45,651 nt of DNA from positions 1 through 45,651 of the forward strand of contig NZ_JALKBX010000002.1 in NCBI RefSeq assembly GCF_023227745.1, given 5' to 3'. Under the pieces are notes generated by a model. The model did no database searches. It saw nothing but the letters and a program-made list of their open reading frames with translations, and had not been told where the DNA came from. Position 1 is the first letter of the stretch. Every line of letters starts with the position of its first letter. Positions 8,638 through 15,409 of the stretch are shown here, in pieces. Source of the stretch: Natroniella acetigena (GTDB taxonomy: Bacteria > Bacillota > Halanaerobiia > Halobacteroidales > Halobacteroidaceae). A program made the translations under genes and the position numbers.

Positions 8638-9441
8638 TTAATTAAAGTCGATTAAGTTATCCAATCCATAAACAACTCCATTAATTTCATCTAACTTTCT
8701 AATTGCTAATTCAACTCCTGGCATAAAAGATTTACGATTGATTGAATCATGCCTAATAGTCAAGGTCTGACCTAACCCTCCAAAAATAACTTCTTGGTGA
8801 GCAACCAAACCAGGCAACCGGAGACTATGTATATTAATTCCATCTTGTTCTCCTCCTCGAGCTCCTGGTAATTTTTCAATCTCCTCTACTTGCTCTTCTT
8901 GCTCAACAGTTAGATTTTCTTTAATCAGCTCTGCAGTCTTAATTGCAGTACCTGATGGAGCATCTATTTTCTGATCATGATGTAATTCTATAATTTCTAC
9001 ATCATCCATAAATTTAGCTGCTTGTTTACTAAATTGCATCATTAAAATAGCACCAATAGCAAAATTAGGAGCAATAACCACTTTAGTATCTAATCCTTGA
9101 TTCCACTCTTCAATCCGAGTTAAATCTGCTTCAATAATCCCTGTAGCTCCTACTACTATATCGACTTTTTGTTCAATAGCCTGTTTAATATCACCCATTA
9201 CAACCTGCGGATTGGTAAAATCAACGAGCACATCAGGTTCTGTATCCGCTATTACCTGTGCTAAATCCTCCTCAATCTCAACTATTGGCCCTTCTAATCC
9301 TAGAAGTTGATTAATATCTTCTCCAACATCAATTATATCAACTGCTCCTACTAACTCAAAATCGTCCACTCTAGCAATCATTCGTACTACCTCTTGGCCC
9401 ATCTTTCCATTGGCCCCTGCTACTACTATTTTTTTATTCAT
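8638..9441 (-). CDS. dapB: 4-hydroxy-tetrahydrodipicolinate reductase
   Basis: DapB reduces the DapA product toward diaminopimelate. From ATG 9441 the protein has 267 residues, the usual length. The frame is open upstream to 9528, but that extension runs into a repeat element and has no ribosome site, whereas AAAGGGAGTGAG lies directly before 9441. VVAGANGKMGQ is the nucleotide-binding loop, and ELHHDQKIDAPSGTA carries the catalytic histidine and substrate-binding lysine. It is the first gene after the lysine riboswitch, about 500 bases downstream of its terminator. Confidence 0.97.
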   Translation of the reverse strand: MNKKIVVAGANGKMGQEVVRMIARVDDFELVGAVDIIDVGEDINQLLGLEGPIVEIEEDLAQVIADTEPDVLVDFTNPQVVMGDIKQAIEQKVDIVVGATGIIEADLTRIEEWNQGLDTKVVIAPNFAIGAILMMQFSKQAAKFMDDVEIIELHHDQKIDAPSGTAIKTAELIKENLTVEQEEQVEEIEKLPGARGGEQDGINIHSLRLPGLVAHQEVIFGGLGQTLTIRHDSINRKSFMPGVELAIRKLDEINGVVYGLDNLIDFN

Positions 9442-9471
9442 CGTCTCACTCCCTTTATAATTTATGAAATT

Positions 9472-9890
9472 TAATTGATATAATGTGTCACTTTTCGTTC
9501 GTGAAATAATGTGTTTTTGTAGGGGCAACCCTCGTGGATATGGTTTTTATGGATACGGTTTTTGTGATTTTCACGAAAGGGCTGATAAGCCCTGTAGGAT
9601 TGCCCTTGTTTTAGAGAAACCCTTACTTAGGGTGAACACGAGGTTCACCCCTACATGAAAACCAATGTTCTGTGTAGGGGCGACTCCCTGTGGATATGGT
9701 CTCTATGGATACGGTCTGTGTGAATTTCACGAAGGGTCTTGATTTTTAGACCCGTAGGCGAGAGGACTCGTAGGGTCGCCCTTTATTTCACGGGCAGGCA
9801 CAGGGACCTGCCCCTACAAAATTTTTTTACTGATTCCTTATTCCAAATTCTTGATTCCAGTGGCACAAAAGTGCCACATAATTGTAATTA
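9472..9890. mobile_element. MITE-like element with terminal inverted repeats
   Basis: The ends are imperfect inverted repeats of about 24 bases: the left reads TAATTGATATAATGTGTCAC and the reversed right end reads TAATTACAATTATGTGGCAC, both followed by TTTT. I count about 19 of 24 matching. Similar ends bound the shorter element at 11109-11249. The interior is a set of REP-like units and no convincing gene. The element starts 31 bases upstream of the dapB start and leaves its ribosome site intact. No transposase is present, so it would be non-autonomous. Confidence 0.6.
9519..9817. repeat. Four REP-like GTAGGGGC palindromic units
   Basis: Two long direct units (9519-9607 and 9674-9783) begin GTAGGGGC, share GTGGATATGG, ATGGATACGG and TTCACGAA, and end in TGCCCTT or CGCCCTT, so each can fold on itself. 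Two short units in the opposite sense (9629-9654 and 9791-9817) end in CACCCCTAC and GCCCCTAC. The GC-rich GTAGGGG...CCCCTAC style contrasts with the AT-rich surroundings and resembles extragenic palindromic repeats of many bacteria. Confidence 0.75.
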
Positions 9891-9937
9891 TGCTCTTTTA
9901 CTCACACCGACACTCACACTACTTATGTTCTCTCATA

Positions 9938-9970
9938 ATAAAGAAAGCGATTGGTAGCACTACCAATCGC
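9938..9970 (-). terminator. Riboswitch-controlled terminator
   Basis: The stem GCGATTGGT with ACCAATCGC (9947-9970, loop AGTGCT or shorter) is followed on the minus strand by TTTCTTTATT. It lies about 15 bases past the 3' end of the lysine aptamer, as expected for a transcriptional OFF switch. Confidence 0.88.
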
Positions 9971-9984
9971 CTTTTGTTCAACTC

Positions 9985-10156
9985 AGGATTAGATAGCACT
10001 CCACTAGAATAACTAGTGGCAGATCTGGATTTATTAAATACAGATCCAATCTGGTTAGAAGACCACTCATAGCCAGATTTCGGCAATAACCCCTTTCTTT
10101 ATAAGGCATATGGCCAATTCCTTATAAATACTGATGATTCTTGCACCTCAATCTTA
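9985..10156 (-). promoter_or_regulatory. Lysine riboswitch (L box)
   Basis: Read on the minus strand, this region carries the conserved lysine aptamer landmarks in order. These are GATTGAGGTGCA in the first strand of P1/P2, CAGTAT, a stem closed by TTATAAGG and CCTTATAA, GAAAGGGG, GCCGAA, a hairpin of GGATCTG and CAGATC, a hairpin of CCACTAG and CTAGTGG, and GGAGTGCTATCTAATCC closing P1. The terminator directly follows. The nearest downstream genes are dapB-dpaA-dpaB-asd-lysC-dapA, all in lysine or dipicolinate synthesis. High lysine is expected to favour termination. Confidence 0.93.
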
Positions 10157-10168
10157 TAATATGCATTT

Positions 10169-10202
10169 ATTATATTGTCTAATATTTAAACTAATTTGTC
10201 AA
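10169..10202 (-). promoter_or_regulatory. Promoter of the lysine-riboswitch transcript
   Basis: A perfect TTGACA (10197-10202) is followed after 17 bases by GACAAT, which overlaps a TATAAT at 10169-10174. Initiation would fall just before the aptamer. It lies in the gap after the stress-protein gene, so the lysine operon has its own start. Confidence 0.65.
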
Positions 10203-10223
10203 GCTATCAAGTTAAAAATTAAC

Positions 10224-10709
10224 TTAATGTTGCTCGACGTCATATGCTCCATTCTCTCTTAATATATTAGCGACTTCGCTAACTCTATTTTCATCAGTCT
10301 CCTCAGCTGCTACTAAAATCCTACCTTGTTCTACTTCCTGAGCATATCTCTCTCCTGTATCTTCATCAACTCCATAATCAACTAAAGCACCTGCAATTCC
10401 TCCAGCAGCTACACCACTTAATCCGGCAGCTAATGGCCCAGCAGCTAAGATTGGCCCTACTCCAGGAACAGCTAATAATCCAGCTCCAGCTAAGATTCCT
10501 CCTATTCCTCCGAGTGCCCCTCCTGTTACAGTACCATCAGCTAAGTCTTGTTCTTCTCCTCTCATTTCTCCGCCAGCTTCCATATCTTGTCCTTCATCAC
10601 GCTTAGCTACCAGAGAAATTCGCTCTTCACTAATACCATTTTCTTTCATCCGACTAATTGCTTGTTGAGCAGGTTCCTCTGAATCAAAAACTCCTAAGAC
10701 TGTTGGCAT
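10224..10709 (-). CDS. General stress protein 17M/YflT-like protein with glycine zipper
   Basis: This 161-residue protein begins PTVLGVFDSEEPAQQAI, typical of the YflT/general stress protein 17M N-terminal domain (about residues 1-45). It continues with a hydrophobic Gly/Ala-rich segment (about 65-110, with GGALGGIGGILAGAG) that could insert in or associate with membranes. An acidic C-terminal part repeats the small alpha/beta theme (GRILVAAEETDENRVSEV). The molecular role of the family is unknown; related genes are stress-induced in Bacillus. AAAGGAG precedes the ATG. Confidence 0.7.
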   Translation of the reverse strand: MPTVLGVFDSEEPAQQAISRMKENGISEERISLVAKRDEGQDMEAGGEMRGEEQDLADGTVTGGALGGIGGILAGAGLLAVPGVGPILAAGPLAAGLSGVAAGGIAGALVDYGVDEDTGERYAQEVEQGRILVAAEETDENRVSEVANILRENGAYDVEQH

Positions 10710-10793
10710 TAAATCAACTCCTTTTAAATTAATTTATTGATTTGCTTCAATTATATTTTATCCAAGTCAAAAATTTATATTCTAAATTGCTAA

Positions 10794-11057
10794 TTATGAA
10801 GAGTATGCTTTATAATTTTTTGATTTTAAATTAACAATTACAACTTCCGAACCTACTTTTACTATTGCTTCCCAAGGAATTATTAAGTATTCTTCTTGCC
10901 CAAAAACATTAAAAAAGTTCTCGCGGTTAGGAATTACAATTGACTCTAAGTCTCCTGTTATTTCATCAAAAACAAGTTCTGATTGATTGATCATTCCTAA
11001 TCTTACTCCATCATGCATATTGATTACCTCTTTGCCCTCTAATTCACTTAATTTCAT
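10794..11057 (-). CDS. ymxH: YlmC/YmxH family PRC-barrel sporulation protein
   Basis: This 87-residue protein belongs to the YlmC/YmxH family of small PRC-barrel-like proteins, largely limited to endospore-formers. It starts MKLSELEGKEVINMHDGVRLG, and EYLIIPWEAIVKVGSEVVIV is the conserved second half. In B. subtilis ymxH lies just before the dipicolinate operon, as it does here, although a stress-protein gene and the riboswitch intervene. The molecular function is unknown. The strong AGGGGAGG site is unusually far from this ATG because a tiny ORF sits between. Confidence 0.85.
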   Translation of the reverse strand: MKLSELEGKEVINMHDGVRLGMINQSELVFDEITGDLESIVIPNRENFFNVFGQEEYLIIPWEAIVKVGSEVVIVNLKSKNYKAYSS

Positions 11058-11068
11058 AATTTTTTCAT
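11054..11068 (-). other. Four-codon leader ORF overlapping ymxH start
   Basis: ATG-AAA-AAA-TTA-TGA is well placed after AGGGGAGGTTTA, and its TGA overlaps the ymxH ATG as ATGA. Ribosomes might terminate and reinitiate on ymxH. It may simply be a chance ATG between the ribosome site and the real start. Confidence 0.35.
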
Positions 11069-11108
11069 TAAACCTCCCCTCGGTAAAGCAGTTAATAGTT
11101 AATACCTT

Positions 11109-11249
11109 TAATTGATATATAGTGTCAGTAGTCTGTGTCTGTGTCTGTGAAATTCAAACCCACTAACTCCTTTAAATCATAAAGATTTTGAACTTGATTT
11201 TTTACTGACACGGATTACTGACACTGACACTGACACATAATTGTAATTA
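11109..11249. mobile_element. 141-base MITE-like element
   Basis: The ends TAATTGATATATAGTGTCAG and, on the opposite strand, TAATTACAATTATGTGTCAG form imperfect terminal inverted repeats. Inside, GTCTGT hexamers at 11132-11148 face TGACAC hexamers at 11205-11237. The same ends are recognisable at 9472-9890. No coding capacity is seen. Confidence 0.6.
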
Positions 11250-11253
11250 AGTT

Positions 11254-11299
11254 CTAATCACTAATTACTAATCACTAGTTACTAGTCACCAATCACCAG
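11254..11299. repeat. Heptamer tandem repeat (CTAATCA type)
   Basis: Successive units read CTAATCA, CTAATTA, CTAATCA, CTAGTTA, CTAGTCA, CCAATCA, with exact period seven. Related arrays are at 41029-41094 (opposite orientation) and 41553-41583. Confidence 0.82.
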
Positions 11300-11356
11300 C
11301 CTGATACTTATATTCTATTCACCATTACTAACATAATATGAATCAAATTACCAATA

Positions 11357-11531
11357 GACTAAATTTTAGTCTAAGTTTAAGACTAAGTAAAAAAAACTAA
11401 AATCTTAAAAAAGCAAATGACCTACAAACATATCCTAATCTTTAGAATACACCCATAGGTCAATACTAAATTAGAATTAATTTTTTACTCAACCTTAAAC
11501 TCAAACTCAGACTTAGACTCAGACTTAAACC
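11357..11531. repeat. Element with inverted hexamer-array ends
   Basis: The left part has AGTCTA, AGTTTA, AGACTA, AGTAAA with period six. The right part (11486-11531) has the reverse-complement type: AACTCA, GACTTA, GACTCA, GACTTA. The core contains a smaller inverted pair, TGACCTA near 11419 and TAGGTCA near 11456, so the whole can fold into one long hairpin. The right array reaches the dut stop codon. Confidence 0.7.
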
Positions 11532-11956
11532 CCTGTATGCCCATATCCTCCACTGCCTCGCTTTGAATCATCTAACTGCTCTACCTCTTCCCATTCTACC
11601 TCTTGATACTGCTGTACAATCAACTGAGCAATTCTATCTCCTTTATCAACTTTAAACTCTTCGGGTCCATGATTAATTAACACAACGCCTATTTCCCCTC
11701 GATAGCCGGAATCAATGACTCCATCTGCATTTAAAACAGTAACACCATGCTTTAAAGCAAGCCCACTACGAGGATTGACAAAACCTGCATATCCTCGTGG
11801 TAAACTAATAACAATTCCTGTTTTAAATAATCGATACTCTCCTGACTCTAAGACTCCTGCTTCCCTAGAATAAAGATCCATCCCTGCATCTTCTCCTAGA
11901 TGTTGATAGTTAGGTAATGGAAGAGACTTATCTAATCGTTTAATCTTAATCTTCAT
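11525..11956 (-). CDS. dut: Deoxyuridine 5'-triphosphate nucleotidohydrolase
   Basis: This trimeric dUTPase hydrolyses dUTP to dUMP and pyrophosphate, keeping uracil out of DNA. The 143 residues carry the usual motifs: AGMDLYS (motif 1), PRSGLALKHG (motif 2), NADGVIDSGYRGEI (motif 3, with the catalytic Asp), GDRIAQLIV (motif 4) and the flexible C-terminal RGSGGYGHTG (motif 5). Length is typical. GAAGGAGC precedes the ATG. The TAA stop lies within the end of a hexamer repeat, without loss of the C-terminal motif. Confidence 0.97.
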   Translation of the reverse strand: MKIKIKRLDKSLPLPNYQHLGEDAGMDLYSREAGVLESGEYRLFKTGIVISLPRGYAGFVNPRSGLALKHGVTVLNADGVIDSGYRGEIGVVLINHGPEEFKVDKGDRIAQLIVQQYQEVEWEEVEQLDDSKRGSGGYGHTGV

Positions 11957-12044
11957 TTAATTGCTCCTTCCTCTTTTTTAAATAATTCATTATTCTCCAT
12001 TCTAGATTATTAGTTTCCTTCCTGCAATTAACTTCAAAAATAAA

Positions 12045-12143
12045 CAAGTTAAGTTTAAGGTTAAGTCTAAGTTCAAGTAAAACCTAATGCCTTTATGCTT
12101 TTAACGTTTGACTTAGCCTTAATCTCAGCCTTAAACTTGATTT
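12045..12143. repeat. Inverted pair of hexamer arrays
   Basis: AGTTTA, AGGTTA, AGTCTA, AGTTCA units (12045-12080) face TTAGCC, TTAATC, TCAGCC, TTAAAC units (12107-12143) across a core of about 26 bases. The arms are complementary with several mismatches. It fills most of the gap between the VanW gene and dut, and ends seven bases past the VanW stop. Confidence 0.72.
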
Positions 12144-12149
12144 TTATTC

Positions 12150-13004
12150 CTAATACCCTAAAATCCTTACTGTCACATAACCGCCTCCACTACTAGCTTT
12201 AACTATAATTGGTTGCTCAAAATTATTCTTAAATTTAAAATCAAAGTAATCCCAAGCAACCGTTGCATCTTTTCCTTCTGGAACATAACTAACATCTTTA
12301 GAATGGGTATGGCGTTCTACAACCTCCAACTCCTCCTGCTTTAAGGCATTATATAATGTACTAGAAACCTGACAAATCCCTCCTCCAACCCCTGGTACCA
12401 ACCTTCCATTTACAATCTCTGGTGCTTCCTTAAACCCTTTCTCTTTAGTTCGCGGGCCAACGATCTGATTAAATGAAAATACCTCATCTGATAGCACTAA
12501 TTGATTATTAATTAATTTAGTTGCTAGTTTAATATTCTCCCTTCTATTCTCACTTCCCGTTATCCGAGTAGTATAGACACCAATCTCTTTAGTTATCTTT
12601 TCAAGTTGCTCCTGTTTTATGTATGGTTCTATCCTTTCTAAAACCGATTCTAAGTATTTACCCTCTTCAGCTTCCATTATCTCTTTTTTAGTAGCTGTAA
12701 TATCTAAAATCTGCCCAAAAACTTCAGGAACAATCTCTCCGCTTTCTTGATCTACTGTAGCATCAACAGGATATAAAATCAACTCTTGAGAATAATCTAA
12801 AAGTAACTCTTCAACTTCATGGGGCAGATAACCACTTAGATCATGCTGATGATAACTCACCCCATCTTCTACTCCCCAAATCACTCTTCTCACTTTATCT
12901 AACTCTCCAAATAAACCCAAAAGCAAAATAACAACTAAGATAATAATTACTAAAATTATTGCTCCTCGCTGGACTACATAGACTATACCTCCTCGCTCAC
13001 TCAT
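12150..13004 (-). CDS. VanW family protein, membrane-anchored
   Basis: The protein has about 284 residues from ATG 13004. An in-frame GTG at 13016 overlaps the upstream stop as GTGA, but only the ATG has a purine-rich site (GGAG about eleven bases upstream). A transmembrane anchor lies at about residues 12-33. The C-terminal half is a VanW domain with NQIVGPRTKEKGFKEAP and VPGVGGGICQVSSTLYNA, and the middle resembles the region preceding VanW in Firmicute surface proteins. The function of VanW domains is not firmly known; an exported cell-envelope role is likely. It is coupled to two NodB-fold genes. Confidence 0.88.
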   Translation of the reverse strand: MSERGGIVYVVQRGAIILVIIILVVILLLGLFGELDKVRRVIWGVEDGVSYHQHDLSGYLPHEVEELLLDYSQELILYPVDATVDQESGEIVPEVFGQILDITATKKEIMEAEEGKYLESVLERIEPYIKQEQLEKITKEIGVYTTRITGSENRRENIKLATKLINNQLVLSDEVFSFNQIVGPRTKEKGFKEAPEIVNGRLVPGVGGGICQVSSTLYNALKQEELEVVERHTHSKDVSYVPEGKDATVAWDYFDFKFKNNFEQPIIVKASSGGGYVTVRILGY

Positions 13005-13012
13005 CTCTTCTT

Positions 13013-13747
13013 TCACTCCAATAACTCAGAAACGGTTACTAATTCATAGCCTTGCTCTTGTAGGTTAGCTATCATCCTTGATAGGGCTGCTGCTGTTGGT
13101 TCAGTAGGATGCATCAAGACAATTCCACCATTCTCTGCCTGATCAATAACCCGTTTTAAAATTACGTCAGAACTAGGACGCTGCCAATCAATAGTATCAA
13201 TCGTCCACATAATCGTTTTATAGCCAAGTTCCTCAGCAACCTCAACAATTCTTTCATCTACTTCACCATATGGTGGAGCAAATAAATCAGTCTTATAACC
13301 AGTCTCTGCAACAATTAACTCCTCATTATCCTTAATTAAACCAATTAACTCCTCTTTTGATAACTGTTTAGGGTGCCAATGACGAAAACCATGATTTCCT
13401 AATTCATGACCTCGCTGTTCAATCTCTGTAATCAACTCTGGAAACTTTTCAACCCACCTTCCAATAAAGAAGAATGTCGCTTTAACCTGATACTGATCTA
13501 AAGTATCAAGCATGGCTGGTAAATACTGCTCCCCCCAAGCAACATTGATCGCCAATGACATCTTGGCTTGATCAGTTGGTCCTTGATAATAAGCTCCATT
13601 TTGGGCTTCAAAAACAGGCTGCTCACCATAATTAGGAGTGTTAAATTTAATCATTCCAAAGCTGATTAAAATAACAGTAGCAAGCAAGCCAACAATAACT
13701 TGACGATTTATTGGTAAATAGAAAAACCTGACCTTCCTCTTATCCAT
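13013..13747 (-). CDS. ylxY: YlxY-type sporulation polysaccharide deacetylase homologue
   Basis: This 244-residue NodB-fold protein has an N-terminal membrane segment at about 16-33. It shows the YlxY hallmark INVAWG at residues 67-72 where active deacetylases have TFDDG, so both motif-1 aspartates are missing. His119 and His123 of motif 2 (HGFRH) remain, while RPP of motif 3 is APP. It may therefore be inactive or altered in chemistry. YlxY is restricted to endospore-formers and lies near pnp and ymxH in Bacillus, similar to here. The ATG overlaps the upstream gene by eight bases. Confidence 0.85.
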   Translation of the reverse strand: MDKRKVRFFYLPINRQVIVGLLATVILISFGMIKFNTPNYGEQPVFEAQNGAYYQGPTDQAKMSLAINVAWGEQYLPAMLDTLDQYQVKATFFFIGRWVEKFPELITEIEQRGHELGNHGFRHWHPKQLSKEELIGLIKDNEELIVAETGYKTDLFAPPYGEVDERIVEVAEELGYKTIMWTIDTIDWQRPSSDVILKRVIDQAENGGIVLMHPTEPTAAALSRMIANLQEQGYELVTVSELLE

Positions 13748-14528
13748 CTTTACGCCCCCTTTCTACTTTCTTTTGAAGACCTGTATGCTGCTCAATATAG
13801 TAATCTTCAGTATAAATCAATTCAGAAACTGGTACAATTTCATAACCCTGCTCCTTTAACTTAGGTATTAAGCTGCTCAATGCATCAGGGGTTTTCTCTC
13901 CATCATTATGCATCAAAATAATATCCCCAGAGCCAACATTATCTAAAATACGATCGACAATATAATCACCGCTAACATCCATCCAATCATGAGAGTCAAT
14001 ACTCCATTGAATTGGGTAATAGCCTAACTCCTCACAAGTCTTAATCAATAAATTACTGTATTCTCCAAATGGAGGTCGAAATAAGTTTGGCTCTTCCCCA
14101 GTCAACTTTCTAATTAATTCCCCTGTTCGATTCAACTCCTGTTCGATTTTTTCTTTACTTAAAGTAGCCATATGAGGATGTGTATAACTATGATTACCTA
14201 CCTCATGACCATTAGCTACTATCTCTTTAACCAACTGAGGATTCTCTTCTAACCAATTACCACCAAAAAAGAAAGTTATATTTAAATCATGTTTTTGAAA
14301 GATTTCCAATAACTTAGGTGTTCTCTCTGCCCCCCACATTCCATCCAGGGTAATAGCTATCTTATTATCTGAACGATCTACTCCATAAATTGGAACCAAC
14401 TTCTCTTGACTAACCATAACTTCTTGCTGAGTAACAAACTCTCTAGTTGCTATACCAAATAAAAAGAAACTAAACCCTAATACTACACAGAGTATTAAAA
14501 CATCTTTAGCCTTTAACGTTAATATCAT
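13740..14528 (-). CDS. Polysaccharide deacetylase family protein (NodB fold)
   Basis: The protein has about 262 residues from ATG 14528. I chose this start because AAGGAGGAG lies seven bases before it; an upstream GTG lacks a site. A transmembrane anchor at about residues 7-28 makes it membrane-bound and outward-facing. The NodB domain has TLDGMWG: the catalytic base Asp62 is kept, but the second aspartate, a metal ligand in the standard family, is Gly. Motif 2 HSYTH (His113, His117), motif 3 RPPFGEY and a late LMHND are present. Peptidoglycan or spore cortex is the likely substrate, given ylxY, cwlD and SleB-like neighbours. Confidence 0.85.
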   Translation of the reverse strand: MILTLKAKDVLILCVVLGFSFFLFGIATREFVTQQEVMVSQEKLVPIYGVDRSDNKIAITLDGMWGAERTPKLLEIFQKHDLNITFFFGGNWLEENPQLVKEIVANGHEVGNHSYTHPHMATLSKEKIEQELNRTGELIRKLTGEEPNLFRPPFGEYSNLLIKTCEELGYYPIQWSIDSHDWMDVSGDYIVDRILDNVGSGDIILMHNDGEKTPDALSSLIPKLKEQGYEIVPVSELIYTEDYYIEQHTGLQKKVERGRKDG

Positions 14529-14618
14529 CCACTTTCTCCTCCTTATCACTCCTTGCTATCTATTTATTCAAATTAATCATTAATTATCACTTTCCATAAC
14601 AACTGGAATATTTTACTC

Positions 14619-14647
14619 TGAATATTAAATTAACTGACTAATATAAT
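14619..14647 (+). promoter_or_regulatory. Candidate promoter of cwlD
   Basis: TGAATA and TATAAT are separated by 17 bases and end 34 bases before the cwlD ATG. The -35 resembles those of sporulation sigma factors G and F, while the -10 looks sigma-A-like, so the sigma factor is uncertain. Confidence 0.4.
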
Positions 14648-14681
14648 TTTATAACCTAACCTATATAAAGGATGTCTGCTA

Positions 14682-15377
14682 ATGAAAATAATTTGGTTTA
14701 AAGCTTTTTCAACTTCTACTCTAGCATCATTCTTCTTCATCTTCTTTTTGCTCAGTTCCATGATCAACTTTGTTGTTCAAAGCAACCAACCACAATCTAA
14801 ATTGGAACGAAAGATAATTGTTGATGCAGGTCATGGAGGAATTGATGCTGGGGCCAACAGAAAAGGAGTTTTGGAAAAGGATATTAATTTAGCTATTGCA
14901 AAAAACTTAGCTAATTTTTTGAATAGAGGTAGTCTAGAAATAATTATGACTCGTACAGAAGACAAATTATATAATGATGATCGTAATCAAGATATTATTA
15001 ACCGAGTCAAAATAGCTAATGAAAGTGGTGCAGAGTTATTGATCAGTATCCATACCAACAGCTTCCCCAGTTCAACATCATTTGGGGGCCAAACTTTTTA
15101 TAAGCCCAATTCAGAAGAAAGTAAGAAACTTGCCTCTGCTATTCAAGAAAAACTGATAGAAATTCAGCCAGAAAATTACAGAAAGATCAAATCAGCTCCG
15201 TATTATATTTTACGTAAGAGTAAAATTCCAGCTGTAATTGTAGAGGTTGGTTTTATAAGTAATCCTGAAGATAGAGAGAGATTAACAGATCAAGAAGAAC
15301 AACAAAAGATTGCTCGAGGAATTGGAGAGGGGGTCATCAATTACTTTAATCAAAAATTAAAAGAGACCCCTAATTAG
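14682..15377 (+). CDS. cwlD: N-acetylmuramoyl-L-alanine amidase, CwlD-like
   Basis: This is an Amidase_3 zinc amidase. CwlD strips peptide side chains so that spore cortex muramic delta-lactam can form, in concert with a deacetylase. It has 231 residues with an N-terminal hydrophobic signal or anchor at about 12-33. Expected zinc ligands are His51 (DAGHGG), Glu65 (LEKDINL) and His124 (SIHTN), with catalytic Glu188 (VEVGFISN). Length and the lack of extra domains fit CwlD rather than vegetative amidases. It is the only confidently called plus-strand gene, divergent from the deacetylase-like gene. Its stop lies inside the terminator hairpin. Confidence 0.88.
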   Translation: MKIIWFKAFSTSTLASFFFIFFLLSSMINFVVQSNQPQSKLERKIIVDAGHGGIDAGANRKGVLEKDINLAIAKNLANFLNRGSLEIIMTRTEDKLYNDDRNQDIINRVKIANESGAELLISIHTNSFPSSTSFGGQTFYKPNSEESKKLASAIQEKLIEIQPENYRKIKSAPYYILRKSKIPAVIVEVGFISNPEDRERLTDQEEQQKIARGIGEGVINYFNQKLKETPN

Positions 15378-15386
15378 GGGTCTCTT
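15361..15386. terminator. Bidirectional terminator between convergent genes
   Basis: AAGAGACCCCTA pairs with TAGGGGTCTCTT around AT. The minus strand continues TTTTAATTTTTG, so it should end the SleB-like gene at 15410 well. The plus strand ends cwlD with a weaker tail. Confidence 0.88.
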
Positions 15387-15409
15387 AAAAATTCAAATAT
15401 TAAAAAGAA

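Noticed and set aside
9442-9528. N-terminal extension of dapB by 29 residues
   Set aside because: The extension reads through the end of an inserted repeat. A strong ribosome site and the conserved family start are at 9441.
9739-9957. Plus-strand open frame of 72 codons
   Set aside because: It is made of the REP-like unit, the element end and the riboswitch terminator on the wrong strand. It has no ribosome site, and its sequence is the translation of a palindromic repeat.
11254-11299. Possible CRISPR-like array
   Set aside because: The units are seven bases long without spacers, so this is a degenerate short tandem repeat. No cas genes are nearby.
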